Assembly (NCBI GenBank): GCA_039881145.1
Contig: JAYKKI010000095.1
Span: 2,273,001-2,337,000, forward strand
Source of the DNA: Druceiella hillmani
Lineage: Eukaryota; Arthropoda; Insecta; Lepidoptera; Hepialidae
DNA: 64,000 nt
Direction of reading: 5' to 3'
This document shows, in pieces, positions 24,576 through 36,740 of the stretch. Each line of letters starts with the position of its first letter. Position 1 is the stretch's first letter. Made by a program: the position numbers and the translations under genes. The notes under the pieces are model-generated. The model did not search any database and was not told the DNA's origin. It was given only the letters and a program-made list of their open reading frames with translations.

Positions 24576-24679
24576 TATGCCTCCCACTTCATTATGTCGA
24601 ATATTTTTAAATATTTGATGCACTATAAAATCCATATTAGCAATAGCTTATAATAAATAAATTAATTTCACTTCATACG

Positions 24680-24990
24680 AAGCACGGAACCATAAATGTG
24701 CACGCCAAACTCGCATTTGGCCGTTTTTTTCATGTTATTTACAATTAGGATTCTGAACTAACTGTGACATTTTTATTAACATAGGTTTCAAAAACCAAAA
24801 TCACGACATATTCGATTCCATGAAAATCATGTCTTCAAATATTTTACAAAAAAATAGAATTAAAAGTTTTAAAAACATTTTAACAAAAAAACTATATACT
24901 TCCAAATTTTTAAATTTTATAAGCACAAAAGGTTTACGAAACACTCGTAGTACGATTTCTACTCATATTTGACAGGTTTGTTTTCTTGTA
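24680..24990 (-). repeat. partial dispersed element (DR-A 5' region)
   Basis: On the minus strand it holds 'tactacgagtgtttcgtaaa', the 5' hallmark of DR-A, and 'aacggccaaatgcgagtttg' further down, a phrase typical of lepidopteran dispersed repeats. Boundaries are uncertain. Confidence 0.45.
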
Positions 24991-25067
24991 TAAAATACTT
25001 AAAAATTAAGTTTTTGTTAAATGTACCTATGCTTTCAACAAGCATCAAAACACTAATTACAGTGGCC

Positions 25068-26872
25068 TAAACAGGTTTAATGTACTGATAGGAAAGTTGA
25101 ACCTAAATTTGTAGAAGTAATATTACGATACTAAACAGATTTAATAGTAAAGATAAACCTAAATTTGTAGAAGTAATATTACAATACTAAACAGATTTAA
25201 TGTACTGATAGGAAAGTTAAACCTAAATTTGTACAAGTGATATTTCAATACTAAACAGATTTAATGTACCGATAAAAAAGTTAAACCTAAATTTGTAAAA
25301 GTAATATTTCAATACTAAGCAGATTTAATGTACCGATAGAAAAGTTAAACCTAAATTTGTAGAAGTAATATTACAATAGTAAACAGATTTAATGTACTGA
25401 TAGGAAAGTTAAACCTAAATTTGTAGAAGTAATATTGCAATACTAAACAGATTTAATGTACTGGTAGGAAAGTTAAACCTAAATTTGTAGAAGTAATATT
25501 ACAATTCTAAACAGATCTAATGTACTGATCGGAAAGTTGAACCTAAATTTGTAGAAGTAATATTACGATACTAAACAGATTTAATAGTAAAGATAAACCT
25601 AAATTTGTAGAAGTAATATTACAATACTAAACAGATTTAATGTACTGATAGGACAGTTAAACCTAAATTTGTACAAGTGATATTTCAATACTAAACAGAT
25701 TTAATGTACCGATAAAAAAGTTAAACCTAAATTTGTAAAAGTAATATTTCAATACTAAACAGATTTAATGTACCAATAGAAAAGTTAAACCTAAATTTGT
25801 AGAAGTAATATTACAATACTAAACAGATTTAATGTACTGATAGGAAAGTTAAACCTAAATTTGTAGAAGTATTATTACAATACTAAACAGATTTAATGTA
25901 CTGATAACAAAGTTAAACCTAAATTTGTAGAAGTAATATTACAATACTAAACAGATTAATGTACTGATAGGGAAGTTAAACCTAAATTTGTAGAAGTAAT
26001 ATTACAATACTAAACAGATTTAATGTACTGATCGGAAAGTTAAACCTAAATTTGTAGAAGTAATATTACAATACTATACAGATTTAATGTACTGATGGGA
26101 AAGTTAAACCTAACTTTGTAGAAGTAATATTGCAATACTAAACAGATTTAATGTACTGATAGAAAAGTTAATCCTAAATTTGTAAAAGTAATATTTCAAT
26201 ACTAAACAGATTTAATGTACCGATAGAAAAGTTAAACCTAAATTTGTAAAAGTAATATTGCAATAATAAACAAATTTAATGTACTGATAGGAAAGTTAAA
26301 CCTGAATGTGTAGAAGTAATATTGCAATACTAAACAGATTTAATGTACTGATAGGAAAATTAAAGCTAAATTTGTAGAAGTAATATTATAATACTAAACA
26401 GATTTAATGTACCGATAGGAAAGTTAAACCTAAATTTGTAGAAGTAATATTACAATACTAAACAGATTGAATGTACTGATATGAAAGTTAATCCTAAGTT
26501 TTGTAGATGTAATATTACAATACTAAACAGATTTAATGTACTGATAGGAAAATGAAACCTAAATTTGTAGAAGTAATATTACAATACTAAACAGATTTAA
26601 TATACTGATAGGAAAGTTAAACCTAAATTTGTAGAAGTAATGTTACAATACTAAACAGATTTAATGTACTGATAGGAAAGTTAAACCTAAATTTGTAGAA
26701 GTAATATTACAATTCTAAACAGATTTAATGTACTGATAGGAAAGTTAAACCTAAATTTGTAGAAGTAATGTTACAATACTAAACAGATTTAATGTACCGA
26801 TAGGAAAGTTAAACCTAAATTTGTAGAAGAATTTAATACTGAACAGATTTAATGTACTGATAGGAAACTATT
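25068..26872. repeat. 64-bp satellite array, about 28 copies, with a 440-bp higher-order duplication
   Basis: The consensus monomer contains 'aaacagatttaatgtactga' and 'gttaaacctaaatttgtaga'. A shortened monomer marked 'tattacgatactaaacagat' begins at 25121 and again at 25561, a 440-bp step (six 64-bp monomers plus the short one). The following variant monomers match in order, so this block was copied as a unit. Confidence 0.97.
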
Positions 26873-27618
26873 ACATTTTCTACGATTGTCGTCATGTAAA
26901 ATCATACACATACCGACTTTCCGTTAGACGAAAACTTTATACCTACTAAGGCTTAAATTATCCTCCCAAATTTACCTATATCCACCCCCCGCCTACATAC
27001 ATGTGTCAAAGATAAATACTTCAGCAGATTACAATTCGTCTCATCTCCGAAACTCCATTACGAATAATGTTTACATTTAATTCGTAGGCATCAAACGCCG
27101 CGAGAAGTGCGCCCCGCTCCCCGCACCACCTGACACCGTCCTCTCAAAATATGTGTCGACGTAACGGGAATAAACTCGGTCGGGCCATGCAGATCTGTCA
27201 AGATATTCCGCAATAGGTAGACGCACATGGGCGAGCTTTTGCCGGACTTCGTCCCTTGGAGATCGGAAATGCTAAATCATTTAATGTTATCGCTGGCGGC
27301 CCTTACATCCTTTTACAGTTTCATTACTCGAACGTCTAGTCGATAAAAAAAACTTTATTAATGTTTTGTTCAATTATAACTTTTTCATCTCATTATTATA
27401 ATTTCTTCATTCAATTTAGGCTTAAAATTCGAACAACAAATATATTTTACTGTAACCAAAAAAAAATATTTCGAAAAATATAAAAAACCTGTTAAATACC
27501 CGTACTACAAAGTCCCGTACAGACACAAAGTAATTAAACATTTGCGGATGTATAATATTTCTAATAGACTGTTTATAAATATTAACCTTTGTTCATATAG
27601 TTACATAATTTAACATAT
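26873..27618. other. intergenic DNA with a GC-rich island at 27080-27330
   Basis: 27080-27330 is CpG-rich ('cgccgcgagaagtgcgcccc') and unique. It has no frame and ends in 'taaatcatttaatgttatcg'. It may be regulatory. The remainder is AT-rich with nothing recognised. Confidence 0.3.
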
Positions 27619-27798
27619 ATAATTGATATATATGGCGGACTTATTGCTACGAGAGCAATCTGTTACAGCCAACCATAATATCGGTCCAGTCAAATACGTT
27701 AAGCGGCCAAGAATCGAACCCGCGTCTACGCGGTGCGCCGCGATATCAGAGGCATCTATCTGCTTACCAATCAACTCAACACACCACTGCCACCACTA
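27619..27798 (-). mobile_element. tRNA-derived SINE, copy 1
   Basis: On the minus strand a tRNA-like head carries an A-box-like 'gagttgattggtaagcag' and a strong B box 'gggttcgattcttggcc' (27704-27721 on plus). The tail reads 'ggctgtaacagattgctctc' then 'gtagcaataagtccgcc'. The same head and tail recur at 47612-47790. RNA polymerase III promoter boxes plus a shared tail define a SINE. Frames across it are artefacts. Confidence 0.85.
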
Positions 27799-27894
27799 CA
27801 TTATAATTCACCATACAATATATACGTTATGGTGAATAATATGTCGTCGCAATGAATGCCTAGGATATATGCTGCAGGCATAAAATGTTACTAA

Positions 27895-28440
27895 AAATAA
27901 AACCTGTCAAGCACGAGTGCAACGCACACTACGAGGGTTCCGTATACATTTAGGCATTTATAAACATTTAATGGTACATAACATTCCCGTTAAACTATTT
28001 AAAAAATTTAATTCTATAGACAGAAAATATATTTCCTGCTATATCTTTCACATGCGCATATTTAAACAATATTTTTATGTGATATAACTTCAAATTAACG
28101 ATTATGGATTTTTTTTCTTTACTTGTACTGTAAGATCTTGCTTGTTACCAAATTTCATTATTCTAGGTAAACGAGAAGTACCCTATAGGTTTTGATATAT
28201 TTGCGAACGTCAAAATAGCGGAATTTTTAGGGTTCTTCTTGATTGTGTTGACTTAGAAGCTTTATTGTTTTGCAGTTCCAAGAGACCGTAGAGTAAAGTA
28301 TTTGACATTAATTTCAACTTGATACCTCGACGCGTTCTTTTGAAAAAGGATCTTGACGAACTGACAGACGGACGACGTAGTGATCCTATAAGGGAACGTT
28401 TTTTCTCCTTTTGAGGTACGGAAGCCTAAAAATTGTGAAA
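27895..28440 (+). repeat. dispersed element DR-A, near full length
   Basis: Starts 'gcacactacgagggttccgt' and ends 'gaggtacggaagcctaaaaa', preceded by 'gacagacggacgacgtagtg'. The same two ends in the same order bound 48850-49430 and, inverted, 60000-60480. No coding capacity and no clear inverted repeats. It resembles a very common lepidopteran repeat, but I cannot give it a class. Confidence 0.7.
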
Positions 28441-29004
28441 CCGAGAATCGCTATAGCTTCCTCGTTTTTACATAAATTTCTTGCAACACTGATTTTTTTT
28501 TCATTTTGACCTTAACAGCTTTAAAGATGTCTTCATAAACATTTTCTATGTTACGTTATGCCTTATCTATGTTACGTTAAATTTTTAAAAAAAGTTTAAG
28601 CATTCCACAAATGCTTATACACCACACGGCACATTTAAAAAGAAAACTAACTGCCACCTCCACATATGTAAATATTTTTAAATTTAACTATCAGAGCATT
28701 TACAGATTAACAAGCTATGCCTTTCAAGTTTTAACACCGAACAGTTTGTAAGGACAGCGACTGTGTCTGAGAAAGAGAAAGAGAGAGAGAGAGAGAACGA
28801 TATAGATAGATACGGACATGTGAGTGCTTTTAAAAGAGTTCCTTTTTCGTTTTAAGAACTAGAACCCCAAAACATTAAAAATAAATTTGATTACATACAC
28901 ATCATAAACTGTTAACAGCATACAGAACCTAATTAACGTAACATTGTGGTTTTCTGGTAAACTATATATAAGTCTATATCAGAAATAAACCCGGTATATA
29001 CGTA
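28441..29004. other. AT-rich DNA with a (GA)n tract
   Basis: A purine tract of GAGAAA and (GA)n lies at 28767-28797, followed by (GATA)3. No gene seen. Confidence 0.6.
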
Positions 29005-29880
29005 TAGAACTCGCACTACGAGAAGTCCATGCACCCTTGGGTACATATTAACATTACATTATATAAGGGAAAATAATGAAAAATTAATTATGTTTTTAAA
29101 ATGCGTATTTTTTTCACATAATGCCTTTGTTGTCTCTAGTGACATAAAATTGCATAGAAATACATATCAATTTTTCTTAATTTTAATTATCTCAATTTTT
29201 TTAAATTTTAAATATCATTTATCATAATTACCTCTATACCTAATTTTTCTACATACAACAATTTGTGAATAAAATAGCTTTAAGAGACAGACCCAAAAGT
29301 AAAATAATTGTGCGTGTCAGCTCCGACGCGCGACTGGAGTTTACACCTTCGGTACGATTGTCTTAGAATGTATAAAATAGATAACACTGTACATAAACAT
29401 AAATATCAATATCATTAAATTTAAATGGTTAAATTCTTTAATAAAAAAATGCTGACAATATAATTATTTTGAAGACAAATGAACAAGACCAAATTTATAC
29501 AACAACACAATTAAAAACAATTAGTAACGTCACACTAAGAAGGTAAAATAAAAATAGACTTTTTAGTTTTGTAGGATAGTAGGCACCAAATAAAATACCA
29601 ATATATGTGTCACACTCCGTCATTGCGATTACGCCATAAGAAAATGCCAAATAAACATATTGATAATCTCACTTTAAAGATGCGCAGAAATGTTGCGCGG
29701 AGAGGCCACCTAACGGTTACACTTTTTCAACGCTCTGAGTTTACTCCTCATAAAACTTCATAACGGGCGCTACATATGAAAATCGATGCTTAAAGAGTAA
29801 ACTCCAAAAACTTGAGTGATCTTAAAAGGATTCCGTTTTCTTTCTTTTTGAGGTAGGGTACTATAAAAAACAATATTGTC
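29005..29880 (+). repeat. DR-A head and tail, separated and diverged
   Basis: 29005-29060 has a DR-A-like head ('cgcactacgagaagtccatg'). 29800-29875 has a DR-A-like tail ('ttgaggtagggtact'). About 750 bp of mostly unrecognised DNA lies between them, including a GC-richer patch at 29620-29790. They may be one interrupted copy or two fragments. Confidence 0.4.
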
Positions 29881-29943
29881 TAATTGTTTCTCAGTGTCTT
29901 TTATTCAATACAAAATAATATCTTTTTTAGCTAAATTATCGGC

Positions 29944-29996
29944 ATCGTAATATTATTCTCGTATAATAATAAGAGAATCAAAATATTATTACGATT
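29944..29996. repeat. imperfect AT-rich hairpin
   Basis: 'atcgtaatattattctc' and 'gagaatcaaaatattatt' followed by 'acgat' pair with a small bulge. Confidence 0.55.
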
Positions 29997-30667
29997 TACG
30001 TTTTCCATCAACTTTGAACGGCGGTAATAACTGTATTTTATTGGTAAACGTGTTTTATGTTGTGTTGAAATAAGAAAAAAATTGAGAACGGACATTATAT
30101 TTATTTAAAATACTGTATATTTAGTAATTAGTAAAACTGAATTTCGATTTTGCCACTCTTCGACGAATACAGTATATCTGTAGTCCGACGATCAGCAAAT
30201 ATTTGCTAACACTTAAAATTCTCATGTAACTTCTTATCGAGGAACTATAGAGAGAGAAACTTAAGGAAAAATGTCATTAGAAGATAACCTGAATGCAGTA
30301 TAATAGTAATTACTATTTGCTGCTAATTGAATTTTTCTCATGTCATCCCTAAAAACTAATTATGCTTATGCACTAATAACTAATTACTATGTTATTGTCT
30401 TATTAGGATTCCGTACCCAAACTAGGAACACTTATAGTTTGATTGATTATCGACACGGTTACAAATATTCATAACCTCTAAAATCTTTTAAAAAAGTTTT
30501 CATGGTATTTCTTCTCTTTTGAAAAGTAGTAGTGGTAAATAATGAACACTTAATAGACATTAAGCTTCAAAGTGTTAATTTTCCTTAAAATTACATGTTC
30601 CCATCACCTACCAGCTAACCCGCTATTTTTGAATATCTGAAAAATATTCATAATAGTAATATAGTCG
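29997..30667. other. AT-rich DNA, no gene seen
   Basis: Nothing recognised apart from an isolated 'aggattccgtaccc' dispersed-repeat phrase near 30407. Confidence 0.5.
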
Positions 30668-31014
30668 CGGTGTCTGGGAATGAGTGTCGGACAAAGAAAG
30701 ACTCTATTCATTAGCTATAAAGTCGTAAATACGAAAAAAAATTATACATTACTCTTTTTGATACACCCAATACTTGCCTGGAACGCCGCGCTTACCAGGG
30801 CAGCTAGATGTCTTCATAGCTGTTCTTGAGTTATTCCCCTGAGCGGCACTGAATAATGTGCTCAAGTATCATGTGTACGAAAAAGATGACAAATAATTAT
30901 AAATACCATTTTCCAATTTTATTATTAATCATAAATTTTATTTTAACGACAATCAACTATTTTTTAGTCAACGAATTACGTCTTTTTTGTCCGACACTGA
31001 TTCCCGGGCACGTG
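30668..31014. mobile_element. TA-flanked MITE, copy 2 (diverged)
   Basis: Ends 'cggtgtctgggaatgagtgt' and, on the opposite strand, 'cacgtgcccgggaatcagtg' match the inverted repeats of the element at 24197-24575. The inner parts 'cggacaaagaaagac' and 'gacaatcaactatttttt' are shared. It has more end mutations than copy 1 and no clear TA duplication. Confidence 0.8.
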
Positions 31015-31477
31015 TATTAGGAATTTTAGAAAAAAATTATCATAGCTAAGCAAGTTTTACTAGTTTACAAGTAATCATCTATCAACTTATGACACATATA
31101 TATTTAGATCTGTAAAAATTCACAGAAACTTCACAAAAATGCATTAAATCAACTGCAAAAATATCTTTGTGTTTTAAAATGTACATTAATTATGTCCGTG
31201 GAAGACGTACTAGGAAAATATTTAAATATTTACATTGTGAAAAGTAATTGTTACGACGGCGCCATCTATAATAAACTGTGCGTATTTTACGAACGTACCG
31301 GCAATCTGTCATTGCGTTTGGATATATACTCTGTGGCATAAAAATGTACATGTAATTATGAATGTGAAATTCTAATACGAAATAAAACAATTAATATTAT
31401 TATTCAAGTACGATATTTATTGGTGCATTCCTCATTAAATACATAACAGTAATGTTATACATATTTAGCATCATGTT
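31015..31477. other. AT-rich DNA, no gene seen
   Basis: The 66-codon minus-strand frame at 31190-31390 has no recognisable feature. Confidence 0.45.
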
Positions 31478-31682
31478 TTACAATACAGTTGCAAAAAATT
31501 AAGGTTAGGCAATACAGTTGCAAAACATTAAGGTTAGGCAATACAGTTGCAAAAAATTAAGGTTAGGCAATACAGTTGCAAAATATTAAGGTTAGGCAAT
31601 ACAGTTGCAAAAAATTAAGGTTAGGCAATACAGTTGCAAAAAAATTAAAGTTAGGCAATACAGTTGCAAAAAATTAAGGTTT
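31478..31682. repeat. 30-bp tandem array, about 6.7 copies
   Basis: 'gttgcaaaaaattaaggtta' plus 'ggcaatacag' repeats with single-base differences. The GGTTAGG core is not a telomeric repeat. Confidence 0.97.
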
Positions 31683-31889
31683 GTAAATAGTTTAATGGAA
31701 ATACTATCCACTCATGAATGTTTATAAATGCCTAATTATGTACGAGTACAACTGGTGCTTGATAGGTTTTTTCCCTAATTTCGTGAACTTTACATATTAC
31801 TTGATAGTGTTTAATTAAATCCCCATATGTTTTGGATTAGAGAGCACTCGACAGCATCGTGAAAGATCGCAATTAAAATCAGTAAAGAT

Positions 31890-31943
<54 letters not shown>

Positions 31944-32589
31944 CATAGACTTTGATGGAAATCAGTTATTTCCAAGTAAGAAAATCTAAAAGATATAATT
32001 TCCGTTCCAATCGTATCCGTACTAAATCAAAGGACCAGACTGTATGAAATTTGGCAGTTTCTTGTTAAAATCTTTAGTATTTTCTTTTATTTGTTCTGAT
32101 CGCATTAGTAGGCTTTTCTAAATAAAAAAATATGAGTTTTTCAAAAATAGTTCAAACTATTGTTCAGAAATCTTATAAATAATTAACGGTTTACAACACG
32201 ACATAATTCGTTTCTTCCTGAAAAATCAGATTAGTTAGCTTTATATAGCTTAAGGTTAAACTAACATATTTGATATTGTGCTAGCATATTTAATATTATA
32301 CTATTTAATTCGACGCTCTTTCCATTATGCCAGAAATTATGTGTGATGTTGCCATACAGTTATTTTCCTTACATCTCTAACTCAGAGCGTTTGTTTACCT
32401 AATTTTCCAAACCAATTTCTTTTTTTTTTTTCCTTTTAAAAGACCCATTTAGAATCTTGTTTCAATTACGACGAAAACATTTTTTGTTCAGCTGTCATAT
32501 TACATTTGAAATTATAACTTAAACAATCAAGTAATATTTGACTTCAATACGAAAAATCAACTGAATAATCTCTTTAATAAGATTTGTTC
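31683..32589. other. AT-rich DNA with (TA)n
   Basis: (TA)n at 31892-31941; nothing else recognised. Confidence 0.6.
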
Positions 32590-33005
32590 ACGAAACCAAA
32601 TAAACTGGGCCCACATTCTCCATTCGCGAAATGATTCCTGCTTGTGTGACGACTGCTATCTGACGACACTCCCCTGGGAACAGGCGTCCGGTAGCCTCTC
32701 GTTTGAGTTGCCCTTTTTTATAGACGACGTGCATAATAAAGTAAAACAAGATAAAAGTGAGATGGTGAGGTAAGGAGGCTCGTTTCGCGTGGGGGCACAC
32801 GAATAGGGCGCCGGGTTTCTTTACGCTGTTTGTTAGGAGGGGAAAAGTAGTGACGACTCCAACTTTGAATAGGCAGAGGCCATTGACATCATTTTGTGCA
32901 GCGCGCCGAAGTTTGAAGAAAGGGAAGATGCAGACGCAACTTGGGACATAAATAAAATATACAGCAATATTAAATTTGGTCCCCCCATCCCAACATTTCA
33001 CTCAT
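32590..33005. other. GC-richer island containing the longest open frame of the window
   Basis: A minus-strand frame of 137 codons (33001-32588) is open because the region is GC-richer. It starts at ATG, but the predicted product is a mix of hydrophobic and cysteine-containing segments with no recognisable domain. Splice-like boundaries were not found. The plus strand carries 'gcataataaagtaaaac', a Hox-like AT core within GC-rich DNA. I favour non-coding regulatory DNA over a gene, but a lineage-specific protein cannot be excluded. Confidence 0.25.
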
Positions 33006-34209
33006 TACCCGAAGCTTGCTACGAGTATACTGCTACTCCGTTCACGACATACTTTTTTGGTATAAAAAGATAAAAATAAAGGCTTTAAAAAGATGATGTG
33101 AATATAAAAAGAGGAAGGTACTTAATGAAATAAAACAAATATTAGGTCAATAAACAATGATGCCCAATTTGCGTTTGTGACGAAGCTCTTGTGATTTATT
33201 CTTAAACGACCAATGGTTTAATCAAGTGTAAATTTAAATGACCAATGATTTAATCAAATTTAAGTAATTTCTTGAATAGTGAAACCAAATAGAAACAATA
33301 AATATAACATTTTAAACGGAAAAAATAAAATATCCAAAACTAAGAACGCTATTTACAAAGGAGGTTATTTAAAAAGGGCTGAACTTGGTCACTTTGCAAT
33401 GAAATGTAAATGAAAAAAACGTCATTTAATTGTAAATTTCTAAGTCTGACTTAGGTGTACGTTTGAACGCTAAACGCTAAACAATAAATGCAAATATCTA
33501 TTAAACAATCTCGTTTAATTTAAAATATTTTACTCTATTATTTGTTTTGCGATTTAAATGAACCCATATTCCTGAAATTGCTGATCATCTGACATATGAT
33601 TTTTTTTATTTCGACTTAACTAAAATTATACACCTCAATTTTCTTTTTTTTTACAAAATCTCCGAATATTAAGAAAAGCGAATTTTAATTAACGTAGTCG
33701 ACATACTCATGAAATAATACTTCACCATTATATATGGTATATGATGATATGTGATCACATAAAGGACTAAAAACCTCATGAAACGTCATATCTTACTTTC
33801 TATATACTTTGTTTAATAACTATTTGGATGGATTTAATGAACGAAACACATGTTTTTCCTCGTCCATTCTAGGGAAATCAAAAAATTCTTCATCGTTCTT
33901 GAGCTATTGTATACCGCTTTTCATATAATATTATTAATGCTCTAAATAAATTATTACACTGTAGCATACTTCAAACACAATTTTTTTAAACTCTTTTACA
34001 TACACGATCCCAGAACAAGTGCAACCTTTTAATCATTACTTGCACGAGAAAAAAACTAAATAATTATTAATTTGGTTTAATATTCAAAGCGTTTCACGTA
34101 ACTTTAATAAAAACCCCACAAATATCAAAAAATTTGATTCGATTTCATAAAATATCACAGATTGTATATTAATCATAATTATTCATTCAAATAACCCATT
34201 AAGTGCCCT
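33006..34209. other. AT-rich DNA with a short duplication
   Basis: 'aatgaccaatgatttaatca' repeats once with changes (33208-33262). No gene seen. Confidence 0.5.
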
Positions 34210-34640
34210 ATATACTTCTGCTCCAACTAGTGAAGGTAGGCAGTGAGTTCTACGTATTTGGTCTCGTCCTTGGGAATGTGAAAGAGATCGACAGCATTCG
34301 TAATACCTGTCCATTTCGCGAGGTTACTCATGATTTTCTTTTACGACTACCTTTCCTTCTCCCAGCAAAATTTTTCTGTCCCCATCATTATTAGGTGTAA
34401 GAGTTTGTATCTGTTACGCCTGAGCACATGCCCCAGATATGTAACTTTACATTGTTTTATAGTTTGCAAAAGCTTGCTTTTCTGGCCAACCCATCGTATC
34501 TTCCTTAGTAGCCTCGCATCCATATAGAAGTATTGGCATAATGTAGCAATAGAAAAGACGAATTCGAAGTAGGGTTTCAAAATCAGAGAGTCAATTTCAA
34601 TGACCAGTGAGTTTTGATCTCCCACTGTTTCAGTTTTGAA
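34210..34640 (-). pseudogene. 3' fragment of an RTE-like non-LTR retrotransposon
   Basis: A minus-strand frame carries LRKIRWVGQKSKLLQTIK, then CKVTYLGHVLRRNRYKLLHL. This corresponds to the region after the reverse transcriptase in RTE-like elements, where 'RRI.W....' and 'K.AYLGHVLR..KYRLLQLI' blocks are usual. The conserved run fades near 34350 and the reverse transcriptase core is missing, so it is a truncated copy. It is a different copy, and probably a different subfamily, from the LINE at 8500-11015, whose equivalent block reads GHLVYM..SKLPKS. Confidence 0.75.
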
Positions 34641-35339
34641 CAAGTCAAGATTCGAAGAATTTTTATTGATTTCCCCTCTATTTGATCTGATTTGTAACCC
34701 AAATTCTTTCTCTATACTTAGGTATACATAAAAGTTTAAACATTTAAGTGTACAAAGCGTTTCTGTGAATATATTTATAAATGTTTATGTTATTTTTCAC
34801 CTTACTAATTAAATGTAGTGTTTACATGTGTAAATATACCGTAAATTTCTTAAAAAAACTATGAGAATAGGATATTCACTATAAGTTCCTGTAATCTTCT
34901 AGTCAGATTCTACCACCCTGCTGTGTTATGTTTTAGTTTCCGGAATAAGGGGATGGAGGGTGAATTTATTGCTCATTTTAATGCATATCTCTAATTACTT
35001 AAAGTTCTAAAAAAACATTTTTGAATTCCTTCTAACTTAACGTTTTCAAGTAATACCCCAGTCAATATACAATACAAAGAGAAATTCAAGAACTTAATTA
35101 ACTTGCTCTAATTGCCGTATAAATATTTTAAAGTTTAACAACAAAAAATGAGCGTATTAATATGATCTATGCTAATTATTATGCTAAATTTGAAATTACA
35201 ACGTCAAAACTTTTCCGAAAAAATCGGCTGACGTACAGACACACGAGTGATTTTATAAAGTTTCCATTTTTCCTTTCCAAGTACGGAACCCTAAAAATGG
35301 ACGATATTACTGCCGTTCACTGGAAAAGTCGTAACATGG
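34641..35339. other. AT-rich DNA with a DR-A tail fragment
   Basis: 35195-35300 ends 'aagtacggaaccctaaaaat' after 'acgtacagacacacgagtga', the DR-A tail. Nothing else recognised. Confidence 0.5.
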
Positions 35340-35418
35340 TTATCGGTATACATGTACATACATAGTTTCGGTTATCGGTATACATGTACATACACATCGG
35401 TATACATGTACATACATT
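35340..35418. repeat. short tandem repeat, 3 copies
   Basis: 'atcggtatacatgtacatac' occurs three times at uneven spacing. Confidence 0.9.
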
Positions 35419-35567
35419 GATTTCATACCGTTATAAGAAAAATTTCCAACGAATTTCCCGAAAACATGAGCAGAATTATATCTACTTTATAAATTCAAAG
35501 TATGCATATATGATAGAGATTGCTTTCCTTAATAGAAACATAGACTGTATTTCTTACTAGACTTATT

Positions 35568-35822
35568 TTATGGATAGTTGAAACCGACCTTAACGGCATG
35601 TACTTACTATATGGACATGCTCATCGTAACTGGTTGAGTCTGACATAACTTTATGGATAGTTGAAACCGACCTTAACGGCATGTACTTACTATATGGACA
35701 TGCTCATCGTAACTGGTTGAGTCTGACATAACTTTATGGATAGTTGAAACCGACCTTAACGGCATGTACTTACTATATGGACATGCTCATCGTAACTGGT
35801 TGAGTCTGACATAACTTTATGG
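35568..35822. repeat. 83-bp tandem repeat, three identical copies
   Basis: Units start at 35568, 35651 and 35734 ('ttatggatagttgaaaccga') and show no differences, so the array is recent or homogenised. Confidence 0.97.
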
Positions 35823-36474
35823 TTTAATAAAAAATACATCATTTACGCTTTAATAAAAAATACACGAAATCTTATATAAATGGAATATAAATATCTTATA
35901 TACCTGTCTATTGTAAAGAATCAAACCAAAGCGGAATTTCAAAATGTATTGTCTCAAACTCTTGTATGATTATTACAACATTTATATGTACTGTAATTTC
36001 TTTCTTACGTTTGATACAATTCTAGTAACCGTTATTGGTTCAATCGTTCCTTTTATGGAAATTTCTATCTCCGAAATGAGTCTCACGGGCACCTGAAAAC
36101 TAAAATCGGCAATGATGGACTGAAATAATTCTGAAAAACAGCTGGGACTCGCATAATAAAGGAAATAAATGGTATGGCTATACAACCCCTACTTTCTCAT
36201 GAAACGCTTCCTGTATATATACTTTTGAACTATGGCAATAACATTTTATTGTTTTATGTTATTGTTGAGCTTATAAAATATTTGTATCGTTAGGATAATA
36301 AAACATTTGTGTTGTTTGACTCATAAAGCATTTACCGTTGCATTGCCTCGCACGTCCCACAGCGCTCCGCGTTCGCTGTTAGAATTCTGCTGATTTATGT
36401 CAATGTTAATAGTATTTTTATGCCTAATAGTATTTTATCAAAAGAACATTTAAAATTCCACAGTTAATTAAAAT
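35823..36474. other. AT-rich DNA, no gene seen
   Basis: A 27-bp duplication ('tttaataaaaaatacatcat') sits at 35823-35865. Nothing else recognised. Confidence 0.5.
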
Positions 36475-36740
36475 TTGCTCAACTAAATAAACCACGTGAT
36501 GTAGTATTATTTCTACTTTATTTAAATTCTTTACCACGGTTTCGTTGTATTACAACACTTTCAGGTGGGCAATTTATAAATATTGATTGCACACCTGAAA
36601 ATTTTGTCATACAACGAAACCTAAGTCGTGGTTAAGAATTTAAATAAAGTAGAAATAATACTACATCACGTTATTTCATTTAGTTGAAAAAAATTTAGTT
36701 ATAAAGAATTTCTACAAAATTAATGCCAAATATATTCAAT
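36475..36740 (+). mobile_element. fold-back MITE, copy 1
   Basis: Long inverted arms: 'accacgtgatgtagtattat' onwards (36491) pairs with its complement ending 'atactacatcacg' (36670), through 'ctttatttaaattctt' and 'tttcgttgtattacaac'. The right side extends through 'gccaaatatattcaat', shared with copies 2 and 3. Confidence 0.85.

Noticed and set aside
27690..27730. Possible tRNA gene from the B box
   Set aside because: No acceptor stem or anticodon arm can be drawn; the head plus tail match a SINE with a second copy at 47.6 kb.
27623..27835. 70-codon plus-strand frame
   Set aside because: It runs through the minus-strand SINE; the Pol III B box and shared tail explain the sequence.
31478..31682. 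Telomere-like GGTTAGG cores
   Set aside because: The motif occurs once per 30-bp unit, not as (TTAGG)n, so it is an ordinary minisatellite.
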